NCBI GenBank assembly: GCA_903825095.1
Contig: CAIJZF010000205.1
Location: 1 to 17,970 of the forward strand
Reading direction: 5' to 3'
DNA: 17,970 nucleotides
From: an uncultured Bacteroidota bacterium
GTDB lineage: Bacteria > Bacteroidota > Bacteroidia > Chitinophagales > Chitinophagaceae
The translations under genes and the position numbers were made by a program. The notes beneath the pieces were generated by a model. It ran no database searches and was not told the origin of the DNA. It saw only the letters and a list, made by a program, of their open reading frames with translations. Below are positions 1-7,519 of the stretch, one piece after another. Positions within the stretch are counted from its first letter, which is position 1, and each line of letters begins with the position of its first letter.

Positions 1-123
1 AAAGCCATTGGCTGGGCACTTCGCGCCTATGCCTACACAGATGCTAAATGGGTGAAAGAATTTATTAAAACACATCCTCATCTTTCCAATTTATCTAAGC
101 GCGAAGCGCTTAAACATTGTTAA
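1..123 (+). CDS. DNA alkylation repair protein, AlkD-like (C-terminal end only)
   Basis: Only the last 40 codons are inside the window; the open frame runs in from the left edge and stops at TAA 121-123. The visible tail begins KAIGWALRAYAYTDAKWVKE and ends with LSKREALKH. This matches my memory of the C-terminus of AlkD-type HEAT-repeat glycosylases, where a KAIGWALRE..K.D..WV segment is followed by LS.LS.REA.KH. These enzymes remove alkylated bases such as 3-methyladenine and 7-methylguanine in the cytoplasm. The catalytic residues lie upstream and cannot be checked. The next gene is on the opposite strand, so this one ends its own transcript. Confidence 0.7.
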   Translation, partial: KAIGWALRAYAYTDAKWVKEFIKTHPHLSNLSKREALKHC

Positions 124-124
124 G

Positions 125-162
125 GTTTTTCGAATCTTAATTTTTTATGAGATTCGAAAAAC
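125..162 (+). terminator. Perfect 13-bp hairpin after the AlkD-like gene
   Basis: Bases 125-137 (GTTTTTCGAATCT) pair perfectly with 150-162 (AGATTCGAAAAAC) around a 12-base loop. The hairpin begins one base after the stop codon of the AlkD-like gene. No T-tract follows on either strand, so it is not a textbook intrinsic terminator; it may act as a weak terminator or as a 3'-end stabiliser. The position suggests a 3'-end function, but this is inference. Confidence 0.5.
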
Positions 163-187
163 TGCACGAAGCATTGAAGCATCAATA

Positions 188-214
188 AAAAAGCCCCGCA
201 AATGGCGAGGCTTT
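188..214 (-). terminator. Intrinsic terminator of the transaldolase gene
   Basis: Read on the minus strand, AAAGCCTCGC pairs with GCGGGGCTTT (one G.U pair) around a short loop and is followed by a run of six T before ATTG. It lies about 20 bases past the transaldolase stop codon. On the plus strand the same stem has a C.A mismatch and no T-run after it, so it is oriented for the minus-strand gene. Confidence 0.85.
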
Positions 215-234
215 AAAAAATTCTAATAAAATGC

Positions 235-885
235 CTACATTTTCTTAGCGTCTTCTAAGAACTTCGCTAATCCTATATCGGTTAAAGGATGTTTTAACAA
301 TCCTAAAATTGAATCTAAAGGACAAGTACAAACATCGGCGCCTGCTTCTGCTGCTTTTACAATATGTAAAGCATTACGAATAGAAGCGGCTAATATTTGA
401 GATTTGAAACCTTGTACATCGTAAATATGTCTAATTTGACTAATTAATTCCATTCCATCCCAAGAGCTATCGTCAATTCTACCAATAAAGGGAGAAACAT
501 AAGTAGCCCCTGCCTTCGCTGCAAGAATTGCTTGACCTGCAGAGAATATTAAAGTACAGTTCGTACGAATACCATTATCGGTAAACCACTTAATAGCTTT
601 AATGCCATCTTTAATCATGGGCACTTTTACCACGATGTTTTTATGAATAGCGGCTAATTTTTTACCTTCTTCCACCATAGTAGCAAAATCGGTAGACAAT
701 ACCTCTGCACTAATATCTCCATTCACTAATTCACAAATAGCTTTATAATGAGCTGCAATAGCTGCCTCTCCTTTTACACCTACTTGTGCCATTAAACTAG
801 GATTCGTGGTTACACCATCTAAAATACCTAAATCATTGGCTTCTTTAATTTGAGCTAAGTTACCCGTGTCAATGAAAAATTTCAT
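235..885 (-). CDS. tal: Transaldolase, small TalC/FSA-type subfamily
   Basis: This 216-residue cytoplasmic enzyme is the short class I aldolase of the transaldolase family. It moves a dihydroxyacetone unit between sugar phosphates in the non-oxidative pentose phosphate pathway. The start MKFFIDTGN supplies Asp6, GVTTNPS lies at 24-30, and the Schiff-base lysine is Lys87 in IVVKVPM. Compared by eye with E. coli fructose-6-phosphate aldolase (Lys85, Gln59, Tyr131), the equivalent positions here are Glu61 and Phe133, with Asn109 in TNCTLIFS. Those residues are the ones found in true transaldolases. Databases often label such proteins FSA, but the active site argues for transaldolase activity. 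It lies just downstream of ffs on the same strand and has its own terminator; a weak -7-like box (TATTATTG, 910-917) could give it a separate promoter. Confidence 0.93.
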   Translation of the reverse strand: MKFFIDTGNLAQIKEANDLGILDGVTTNPSLMAQVGVKGEAAIAAHYKAICELVNGDISAEVLSTDFATMVEEGKKLAAIHKNIVVKVPMIKDGIKAIKWFTDNGIRTNCTLIFSAGQAILAAKAGATYVSPFIGRIDDSSWDGMELISQIRHIYDVQGFKSQILAASIRNALHIVKAAEAGADVCTCPLDSILGLLKHPLTDIGLAKFLEDAKKM

Positions 886-916
886 ACAAATTGTTTTAAT
901 AATTGTCTACAATAAT

Positions 917-1017
917 AAAAAGTGGCAGGCTACTTGCATCGCACCGCTCAACCGCCTATCCTTGCTGTATTCCTACCCTGGGGAGTTTCAGCAGGAGCTG
1001 GCCGTGCAAGACCTGCC
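917..1017 (-). ncRNA. ffs: Signal recognition particle RNA, small bacterial type (4.5S)
   Basis: The minus-strand transcript from 1017 folds as a long hairpin. GGCAGG (1017-1012) pairs with CCUGCC (929-924), and CUUGCA pairs with UGCAAG just inside. The apex carries the hallmark of SRP RNA domain IV: CAGG-GUA-GGAA-UAC-AGCA, with a GGAA tetraloop (complement of 970-973) and the AGCA side of the Ffh-binding internal loop, as in E. coli CAGGUCCGGAAGGAAGCAG. The mature body is about 94 nt, and a run of five U (917-921) follows the terminal helix, which therefore doubles as terminator. The RNA works with Ffh and FtsY to deliver proteins to the inner membrane. It sits between tal and the plug gene, with an exact -7 box upstream. 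Confidence 0.92.
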
Positions 1018-1021
1018 GCTG

Positions 1022-1047
1022 CAAATATAGCAAAAAAATACTACCAA
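1022..1047 (-). promoter_or_regulatory. Bacteroidota promoter of ffs
   Basis: On the minus strand TATATTTG (1029-1022) matches the Bacteroidota -7 consensus TAnnTTTG exactly. The first base of the predicted SRP RNA (1017) lies 5 bases downstream, as expected for a transcription start. A TTG at 1047-1045 could be the -33 element, but the 15-base gap is shorter than usual. It overlaps the last codons of the upstream plug gene, so the promoter is partly inside coding sequence. Confidence 0.75.
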
Positions 1048-2318
1048 TTTTGCCTAGAATTTATAGTGCCAAAACCTATAATATGGTCGTGTCTAGCGCC
1101 TGGAGGTCGGTAATAAACCATGATGGAATAATTATTTTCAGTTTCCCAATGATTCCCTTCGGTTTCAGTAAAATCGTTCATGGGATTGGCAGTTTCTTTA
1201 TCTCTAAGAATATAATTATAACTATAATAACCTTGTTTTAATAGTAATGACTTTTTGTAATAACCCAGGGTTGGGTCGAAAATCATTTCAGCTTCTTTAT
1301 TCAAAATATTATTTGTAATTGCACCAGCTAAAAATAATTGTTGACCAATAAAAGGAATTTTGTCTTTAGGAAAATAAATGAAATCTACTTGTGCATAATC
1401 GTTTTGATTTTCACTTTGTAATGACTCTGTATTACTAATAATAAAATTTCCATTCAAGTCGTTAAAAGTATAATAGGCAGTACTTGATCTTGATAAATCG
1501 GGCTTTACACTAATAATAGTTCTATCTGCTTTTGAATTGATATCTGCAATTCTATCTGTTCTTAATCTTAAGTTTTGGATATCTAACCACCTGGCCTCCT
1601 TGCCTGCAGGAAAAATGAAACTATTTTCACTATTATATTCTAATAAGTTTCCTCTAATAAAAGTGGGGGCTGCTTCTGTTTGTGCGTCATTGTATCTGTA
1701 GTTTTGTATAATGGTGGTCTTAATTTGATCGGTTTGAAAGAAGGGAATTTTCTTAACATCTAAAACCAACTGCATTTTTTGATGTGTCTTTGAAATTTGA
1801 GCATCGAATGGTTCTTGCACAGTGGCAGCCAAACTCACCCCATCCTCTGTTACAAAAAAGCGTCTGGTAAATACCAACTCATTGGCATTGCCATTTTTAA
1901 AAACTTTTAAAATATAATTTCCAGACTGCGTTGGCCTAGTCTGCGCATTGGGAAAGCTAAACTCGTAATGATAATACCTTTGTGTAGCAATAGATGAAAC
2001 AGAAAACTTAGAAATTTTATTTTCATTAAAACCTTGTAAATAATCAAAGGCAGACATGGGGACGGCCGACCAATCGGCATTTCTTAGTTCTACTGAATAA
2101 TAATAGTCTTGATAATCATTTTTAAAATCGTCAAAGCTTATTAATAATGGCATGGGTTCGCCAAGTGATACCACAGGAATAGCCAATGGCTTATTCATTG
2201 GATGGATTAAAACAGTATGAATGCTATTTTGATAAATACTATCTGGGTTGGATTGACCTTGTCCCTTTACTGCATAAAGCCCTATTAGTAAAGCCATCCA
2301 TAAGCATCTTTTTAACAT
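1041..2318 (-). CDS. Type IX secretion system plug protein (DUF5103 family)
   Basis: The 425-residue product has an N-terminal signal peptide (about 1-22, MLKRCLWMALLIGLYAVKGQ) and is predicted to be periplasmic. Family features are a first beta domain with P..SLGEPMPLLISFDD (about 49-64), the DYYYSVELRNADW segment, YLQGFNENKI, the FPN...QSGNYILKVF stretch and then TRRFFVTEDG. These are typical of DUF5103, now named the T9SS plug domain. In Flavobacterium johnsoniae the plug protein closes the periplasmic side of the SprA outer-membrane translocon when PorV is absent. The length fits the family. No sprA or porV is in the window, so only this component is seen. The assignment rests on recalled family motifs. 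Confidence 0.88.
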   Translation of the reverse strand: MLKRCLWMALLIGLYAVKGQGQSNPDSIYQNSIHTVLIHPMNKPLAIPVVSLGEPMPLLISFDDFKNDYQDYYYSVELRNADWSAVPMSAFDYLQGFNENKISKFSVSSIATQRYYHYEFSFPNAQTRPTQSGNYILKVFKNGNANELVFTRRFFVTEDGVSLAATVQEPFDAQISKTHQKMQLVLDVKKIPFFQTDQIKTTIIQNYRYNDAQTEAAPTFIRGNLLEYNSENSFIFPAGKEARWLDIQNLRLRTDRIADINSKADRTIISVKPDLSRSSTAYYTFNDLNGNFIISNTESLQSENQNDYAQVDFIYFPKDKIPFIGQQLFLAGAITNNILNKEAEMIFDPTLGYYKKSLLLKQGYYSYNYILRDKETANPMNDFTETEGNHWETENNYSIMVYYRPPGARHDHIIGFGTINSRQNW

Positions 2319-2380
2319 GAACTTGGTTATTGGTCACTACGAAACTACCTTTTTAATCCTAATTTATAAACAGAAAAAAC

Positions 2381-2388
2381 TAGATTTG
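2381..2388 (+). promoter_or_regulatory. -7 box of the FtsX-like permease gene
   Basis: TAGATTTG is an exact TAnnTTTG match inside the 84-base divergent spacer between the plug gene and the permease gene. A start 5-7 bases downstream would leave a leader of only about 8-10 bases before the TTG start codon at 2403. No TTG lies at the usual -33 distance, so the call rests on the -7 box and position. A weaker minus-strand box, TAGTTTCG, lies closer to the plug gene. Confidence 0.5.
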
Positions 2389-2402
2389 TTAAAAATTACG
2401 CA

Positions 2403-3593
2403 TTGTCCACCGCCTTCGAAATAGCTAAAAGAATAAGTTTTCAAAAACAGAAAAACTATACTCGTTTTATAGTAAGGCTATCTATTGCAGCAACTGCCAT
2501 TAGTGTGGCTGCTATCTTACTTACTTTTTCTATTGTGAATGGCTTTCAGGCAACTATTGCTGGTAAAGTGTATCAGTTCTGGGGACATATTAGAGTCGCT
2601 TCTGTAAGTGGAGAACCCATGAAACAAGACGCGAATACATTGGCAGGCTTTCAAAAAAATAAAGCTATAAAAAATAGTATTCCTTTTGTTAATCAGTCTA
2701 CGGTGCTATCCTTTGAGCAAGATATTGAAGGGGTGGTGGCAAGGGGCATTCCTGCTACTACTCAAATACCTTTTTTAAGAAAGGGGAAAGGTTGGACTTC
2801 TTCCACTGAAAAAGATAGTATACTGAATGAAATTATTATTTCAGATAATATTTCTAAAAAATTAAATATTCAATTAGGTGCAACAGTGCGACTTTATTTT
2901 TTAAATACGGGCGCGGTTCAACAAAGAAAATTAAAAGTGGTAGGCATTTACCATTCTGGTATTGAAGAATATGATAACCAGTTTGTATTAGTAGATATAA
3001 AACTACTACAAAAATTAAATAACAATGAATTAGTAGAGGGATATTCTATTGTATTAAACGAAGATGCTCCCATTGAAGCCACCACATCAGCACTACAAAA
3101 AATACTACCGGAAAATTGGGTAGCTACTTCTATTAAAAATTATTACCCTCAAATTTTTGATTGGATAGGTGTTCAAACTATTAATAGAAATGTGACTATT
3201 ACCATTATGCTTATTGTAGCCATTATTAATTTACTTACTTGTTTATTTATTATAATGCTAGAAAGAATAACCATGATAGGCACACTCACAGCTCTAGGTG
3301 CTTCTCAAAATTTTATTAGAAAAATATTTTTATTTCAAGCAAGTTTTATATGTTGGACAGGTATACTAGTAGGCGCTATTATAGGTCTTGGCTTATCATA
3401 CTTGCAAGCAAAAACAGGATGGATACAAATGGACGAGTCGGCCTACTTTATTAAAGAACTACCTATTAAAATGGATGCCGTTCAAATTATTAGCGTTCTT
3501 ATTGGCACAGCCATTATAAGCTATATCTCTTTCTTACTACCTACTTTATGGATAAAGAAAATTTCTCCGGCAAAAGCTATTCAGTTCGACTAA
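2403..3593 (+). CDS. FtsX/LolC-like ABC transporter permease
   Basis: The 396-residue inner-membrane protein has the layout of MacB/LolC/FtsX permeases. TM1 is at about 22-48, a large periplasmic MacB-PCD domain spans about 50-255, and three C-terminal helices lie near 263-286, 309-334 and 359-384. The start F.IAKR and the stretch ATAISVAAILLTFSIVNGFQ are typical of Bacteroidota LolC/E-like permeases. Such proteins pair with a separate ATPase to drive lipoprotein release or other envelope work; no ATPase gene is present here, so the substrate cannot be named. TTG at 2403 is chosen as start: the frame upstream has no ATG before a stop at 2367-2369, and translation from TTG reproduces the family N-terminus. 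It is divergent from the plug gene. Confidence 0.88.
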   Translation: MSTAFEIAKRISFQKQKNYTRFIVRLSIAATAISVAAILLTFSIVNGFQATIAGKVYQFWGHIRVASVSGEPMKQDANTLAGFQKNKAIKNSIPFVNQSTVLSFEQDIEGVVARGIPATTQIPFLRKGKGWTSSTEKDSILNEIIISDNISKKLNIQLGATVRLYFLNTGAVQQRKLKVVGIYHSGIEEYDNQFVLVDIKLLQKLNNNELVEGYSIVLNEDAPIEATTSALQKILPENWVATSIKNYYPQIFDWIGVQTINRNVTITIMLIVAIINLLTCLFIIMLERITMIGTLTALGASQNFIRKIFLFQASFICWTGILVGAIIGLGLSYLQAKTGWIQMDESAYFIKELPIKMDAVQIISVLIGTAIISYISFLLPTLWIKKISPAKAIQFD

Positions 3594-3602
3594 GAAAACA
3601 GG

Positions 3603-3616
3603 ATTAAGCTTAATCA
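3603..3616. terminator. 14-bp palindrome between convergent genes
   Basis: GATTAAGCTTAATC is a perfect 14-base palindrome in the 34-base gap between the convergent permease and methyltransferase genes. Its position is right for a shared 3'-end signal, but it has no proper loop and no long T-tract, so this is only a possible terminator. Confidence 0.25.
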
Positions 3617-3627
3617 AGTTTATTTAA

Positions 3628-4368
3628 CTAAGCTTTTGCATTCGCTAAAATAATTCCAGTTGCGACTGCCGCATTCAATGATTCTGCTTCACCCGTTCTA
3701 GGAATAGAAATGGGATGAGATATAAAAGGCAATAAATTTTCTCTAATTCCTTTCGATTCATTTCCTATTAATATAAAATTAGAAGGCTCCCATTTTATTT
3801 CATGCATGGACTTTCCTTTTAATAAGGCACCATAAACTGGTAATGTATTTTTAGACTTTGCATTAGATTGTAAAAGCGTTTCAAGATCCATTGAACGCAG
3901 ATTAACCCTAAAACAACTTCCCATAGTACTTTGTATTACCTTAGGATTATATAAGCCCGCTGTATCTTCTGATACTACTATTTGATCTATGCCAAACCAG
4001 TCGGCTGTTCTAATAATGGTGCCTAAATTTCCAGGGTCCTGAATACCATCTAATAATAATGTCAATTTTCCATTATACACCAATGCCTGCTCCTCTTTGT
4101 TTTTTTCCACAATGGCCATGACCTTATTGGGTGTTTGAAGTAGGCTTAATCGACCTAACATAATTTCATCCACTTCCACTAGTTCTGCAGGCAATGCGCC
4201 CTGTGCTTGAATCCAGTCAGGCAAGGCAATAATTTTACGAATGACCCAATTAGATGCCAATAATTCCTCTAACATCTTAGGCCCTTCTACAATAAACACA
4301 GATTCTTCCGCCCAATGTTTTTTATGGGCAAAAGATTGAATATATTTGAGCTCACTATTACTTATCAT
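3628..4368 (-). CDS. SpoU/TrmH-family RNA 2'-O-methyltransferase
   Basis: This 246-residue protein has an N-terminal substrate-binding region (about 1-100, including VFIVEGPKMLEELL) and a C-terminal SPOUT knot domain. The three SpoU motifs are clear: DPGNLGTIIRTADWFG at 111-126 (catalytic Arg120), FILIGNESKGI at 198-208, and SIPRTGEAESLNAAVATGI at 221-239 (Asn232). Enzymes of this type transfer a methyl group from S-adenosylmethionine to a ribose 2'-OH of rRNA or tRNA. The layout resembles RlmB/TsnR-type rRNA methyltransferases, but the target nucleotide cannot be read from sequence. The start MISNSELKYIQS matches the usual family N-terminus. It diverges from tamL with 4 bases between the two start codons. 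Confidence 0.92.
   Translation of the reverse strand: MISNSELKYIQSFAHKKHWAEESVFIVEGPKMLEELLASNWVIRKIIALPDWIQAQGALPAELVEVDEIMLGRLSLLQTPNKVMAIVEKNKEEQALVYNGKLTLLLDGIQDPGNLGTIIRTADWFGIDQIVVSEDTAGLYNPKVIQSTMGSCFRVNLRSMDLETLLQSNAKSKNTLPVYGALLKGKSMHEIKWEPSNFILIGNESKGIRENLLPFISHPISIPRTGEAESLNAAVATGIILANAKA
4341..4348 (+). promoter_or_regulatory. -7 box of tamL inside the methyltransferase gene
   Basis: TATATTTG is an exact TAnnTTTG match ending 24 bases before the tamL ATG at 4373, giving a leader of about 18-20 bases. It lies inside codons 7-10 of the divergent methyltransferase gene. No clear TTG is found at the -33 distance. Confidence 0.6.
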
Positions 4369-4372
4369 TTAC

Positions 4373-6754
4373 ATGCAATTACGGAAGCTTAAAAATATTA
4401 GTTTCTTCTCAAGATTTTACCTTCTTGGTCTTTTATTTTTATTAAATGCATGCGCAGACATTAAAAAAGCAGTTATTCATGACTATCCTAAGCAATTAAG
4501 CTTTGTATATGATAATAAAGTGGTTATTAAAGACGCAGGCAATAATATAGAGGCGCAAGCACTTTCTAATGAACTAGCCAATTACTGGGACGATAGTGTT
4601 AAGGCCAAACAAGTACGTCAATTTGGAGTTTTCAACACCATTTTACAACCTATTCGCTTACAGGAAGAGAAATTGGAGCCTTCTGTCCAGTTTATGAAAA
4701 ACTATTTAGCCACCAAAGGTTATAATCATCCTGTATTAACACCCATTGTAAAAGTAGATACCGTTAATAATGAATGGAGGGCTCGCCTTACCATGGAAAT
4801 TCTTTTGAATAAAAAAACACTTATCGATTCTGTGGTATATGAATTAAGTGATACCCTATTACAATCCATCGCAAAAAATAATACTGCTTTTGCTTATGTA
4901 AAAAAAGGAATGGCCTATTCCAATGAATCCATCAACAATGAATTAGACCGACTCGTAGAATTATTTAGAGCCAATGGATATTACTTTTTTACCAAAGAAA
5001 AAATATTTGCAGAAGTTGATACACTGAATCAAGGTTTATTAGAATTAAACTTGGACCCATTAGATCAAATGAACCAAGTACTTCTTGCACAAAAAACAGA
5101 AAGTGAACACCCGCTTTGGAAACTAAGTTTTCAGTTACGCTCTACTAGTGGCAGTGAATTCAAAACCTACCCTATTGGTCAACAAATTTTTTATTCCGAT
5201 TTAAAATTAGCCGACAACCCCGATTCTGTTTTAGCAAAAGGCTTGCCTCAGCAAGAAGCTTATAAAAATATTTTACAAACTTATACGCAATATAAATTCA
5301 AGTCGCCTTTATTTGAAGAGCAGTCTATCATAAAAAAGGGCGCACTCTTTAATGAAAATTTATACTACCAAACCCTGAACAACTTTAGTAGCCTTGGTCC
5401 CTGGCAACAAGTAGATGCTAGAACAACTCTGCAAAACGACAGCGTTTACTTACATTATTTCCTAAGCCCTTCTTTAAGATATAGTTTTAATTTTGATGTT
5501 GAAGGCAGTAGAAATAATTCCCAATTAGTGGCAGGAAATTTATTAGGACTTTCTACTAGTGTTACTTTTAAAGATAGAAATGTGCGTAAAAAAGCTATTT
5601 CTTCCATTAGCAGTGCAAGAACTGGAGTTGAATTAAACGTTAATAATGGCAACGAGAATTTAGCACAAACTTTACTATTCAATCTTGGTCATACTTATAG
5701 TTTTCCGAATTTAATTATTCCTTTTGTTCCCAAAAGAACAAGCTATCCTAACCAAAACAGGTCCACCCTTTCTATTAACGGAGCCTATATTGATAGATTA
5801 GATTATTACAAACTAAAATCCTTTACAACCAACTGGGGCTATGAAATAAAGAAAAATAAAAATGGCACAGAAGATACTTGGACCTATAAACCTGTCAATG
5901 TAGAGCTTTACCACCTCAATAAGTTTTCTAAACTAGATAGTTTATTAATATTAAATCCTTTCTTGCGTTCTTCTTTTAACGAGGGCAATGTTATAAGTCA
6001 AACCTTTAATTACTTACACACTGGAACTTCTTTAAAAAACCCCAACCAAAATAATTATCTAAGAATTGGCATTGAGGAAGCAGGTGGGCTAACGGGTTTA
6101 ATTCCGGGTGCTTCTTCTCGCATTTACAGATATATTAAAGCAGAACTAGAATTAAGAAAATTATATAAATATCAATACACCGAACTAGCATGGCGTTTTA
6201 TGGGAGGCTGGGGTAATAATTATAGCAATGATCCCGTATTAAAAGGACAACTACCCTTTTTCAAACAATTCACCGCAGGTGGCCCTTATAGTATGCGTGC
6301 CTGGGGTTTAAGACAATTAGGTATAGGTAGTTCTCAGTTTTATGATACCAGTTCAAAAAGTCAAAGCTTTGATAGATTTGGCGACTTACAATTAGAAACC
6401 AATTTAGAATATCGCTTTCCTTTATTTCAATGGGGTTCTTATAAAATAGGTTCGGCTGTATTTACAGATATTGGAAATATTTGGAATACGAGAGAAACTG
6501 AATTAGACCCAAAAGCAGGTTTTAAATTCGATAAATTATATAAAGACCTTGCCGTTGCAGTGGGTACCGGCCTTAGAATGGACTTTAATTATTTTATAAT
6601 TAGAATAGACTATGCCCTTAAAATGAAGGACCCTACTCGTTTACAAAATGATGGCTGGTTAGATATTCGAAATTTGAAATGGGCAGAGGTAAAACCCAAT
6701 GGTGTTAAAGTAAATAATTACGCCTTGCAATTTGGTATTGGACTACCTTTCTAA
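4373..6754 (+). CDS. tamL: TamL, lipoprotein BamA/TamA-family outer-membrane protein
   Basis: The 793-residue Omp85 protein begins with a lipoprotein signal (LLFLLNAC, lipid-anchored Cys27). A lipid anchor on an Omp85 protein is the mark of the Bacteroidota TamL variant of TamA. About 350 residues of periplasmic POTRA-like sequence follow, then the 16-strand barrel. The barrel carries GGPYSMRAWGLRQLG (about 636-650), the counterpart of the conserved Arg-Gly loop motif, and it ends in a typical beta-signal, YALQFGIGLPF, with terminal Phe. With TamB-like partners, TamL is thought to act in outer-membrane assembly or lipid homeostasis; no tamB is seen here. ATG 4373 is preferred over the earlier in-frame ATG at 4346, because the earlier start lies inside the divergent gene and spoils the signal peptide. 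Confidence 0.9.
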   Translation: MQLRKLKNISFFSRFYLLGLLFLLNACADIKKAVIHDYPKQLSFVYDNKVVIKDAGNNIEAQALSNELANYWDDSVKAKQVRQFGVFNTILQPIRLQEEKLEPSVQFMKNYLATKGYNHPVLTPIVKVDTVNNEWRARLTMEILLNKKTLIDSVVYELSDTLLQSIAKNNTAFAYVKKGMAYSNESINNELDRLVELFRANGYYFFTKEKIFAEVDTLNQGLLELNLDPLDQMNQVLLAQKTESEHPLWKLSFQLRSTSGSEFKTYPIGQQIFYSDLKLADNPDSVLAKGLPQQEAYKNILQTYTQYKFKSPLFEEQSIIKKGALFNENLYYQTLNNFSSLGPWQQVDARTTLQNDSVYLHYFLSPSLRYSFNFDVEGSRNNSQLVAGNLLGLSTSVTFKDRNVRKKAISSISSARTGVELNVNNGNENLAQTLLFNLGHTYSFPNLIIPFVPKRTSYPNQNRSTLSINGAYIDRLDYYKLKSFTTNWGYEIKKNKNGTEDTWTYKPVNVELYHLNKFSKLDSLLILNPFLRSSFNEGNVISQTFNYLHTGTSLKNPNQNNYLRIGIEEAGGLTGLIPGASSRIYRYIKAELELRKLYKYQYTELAWRFMGGWGNNYSNDPVLKGQLPFFKQFTAGGPYSMRAWGLRQLGIGSSQFYDTSSKSQSFDRFGDLQLETNLEYRFPLFQWGSYKIGSAVFTDIGNIWNTRETELDPKAGFKFDKLYKDLAVAVGTGLRMDFNYFIIRIDYALKMKDPTRLQNDGWLDIRNLKWAEVKPNGVKVNNYALQFGIGLPF

Positions 6755-6786
6755 TATTTTTTTTTCAATATTATATTTCAATATTA
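6755..6786. repeat. AT-only junction with a repeated 11-mer between tamL and truB
   Basis: The 29 bases between the convergent stops contain a T9 run (6757-6765) and two copies of TTTCAATATTA, at 6763-6773 and 6776-6786, the second covering the truB stop codon. There is no GC-rich stem, so the T-run may act as a weak plus-strand termination signal at most. Confidence 0.35.
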
Positions 6787-7488
6787 CCCTTCCAATAAAG
6801 TATTCACTTCTGCTTCAATATCCTGCCAAACTTTGGCATCCTCTACATTAAATTCTCCAATGCGCGTTCTTCGAAGTGAACTCATATAAGCACCCACTTC
6901 TAAAGCTTCTCCAAAATCTTTGACTAAACTTCTTATATAAGTTCCAGTAGAACAAACTACTTTAAATTCAATAGTAGGTAGTTCTATCTTGGTAATTTCA
7001 AAACTTTCAATGGTAACTTTTCTAGGATCTACTTTTACTTCAATACCCAATCTTGCCGACTCATAGAGTCTTCTTCCATCTTTTTTAATAGCAGAATGCT
7101 GCGGAGGCATTTGAAAAATTTCACCTATAAAAGGGATGGTTGCTTTTTGAATGAGTTCATTCGTTAAGGCATCCGTGCTTTTGAAATTTTCTGGTTCTGA
7201 TTCTAAATCGTAAGTGGGTGTAGTAGCACCCAAAACCATGGTACCTGTATATTCTTTTTGCATGCCCATATAGGCATCAATGGATTTAGTATACTTACCC
7301 GTGCAAACTATGAGCAGCCCCGTGGCTAAGGGGTCTAAAGTACCTGCATGCCCTACTTTTATAACCCTGGTTAAGTTGCGTACTTTTTTTACAATATCAA
7401 AAGAAGTCCAACCAATGGGTTTATCAATTAACAATACCTTGCCTTCTAAAAAAGGCGTAAGCGCATCAGGTATTGGTTTTTGTTTCAT
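6784..7488 (-). CDS. truB: tRNA pseudouridine synthase B
   Basis: TruB isomerises uridine 55 in the T loop of tRNAs. The 234-residue protein has the N-terminal motif KVLLIDKPIGWTSFDIVKK, then KVGHAGTLDPLATGLLIV, containing the catalytic Asp52 in TLDPLATG. The downstream blocks QMPPQHSAIKKDGRRLYE and STGTYIRSLVKDFGE are also family hallmarks. I place the start at ATG 7488 rather than the in-frame ATG at 7560: the longer version adds 24 atypical residues and would overlap the end of proS by 41 bases. From 7488 the gap to proS is 31 bases, consistent with a proS-truB operon. It lacks a long C-terminal PUA extension, as is common outside the gamma-proteobacteria. Confidence 0.95.
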   Translation of the reverse strand: MKQKPIPDALTPFLEGKVLLIDKPIGWTSFDIVKKVRNLTRVIKVGHAGTLDPLATGLLIVCTGKYTKSIDAYMGMQKEYTGTMVLGATTPTYDLESEPENFKSTDALTNELIQKATIPFIGEIFQMPPQHSAIKKDGRRLYESARLGIEVKVDPRKVTIESFEITKIELPTIEFKVVCSTGTYIRSLVKDFGEALEVGAYMSSLRRTRIGEFNVEDAKVWQDIEAEVNTLLEG

Positions 7489-7519
7489 TGAATTTGAAAA
7501 CTTATTAGGGAAACTTACA

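Noticed and set aside
903..1241. Small plus-strand open frames over the region between tal and the plug gene
   Set aside because: They overlap the SRP RNA and the 3' end of the plug gene on the opposite strand and show no protein family features.
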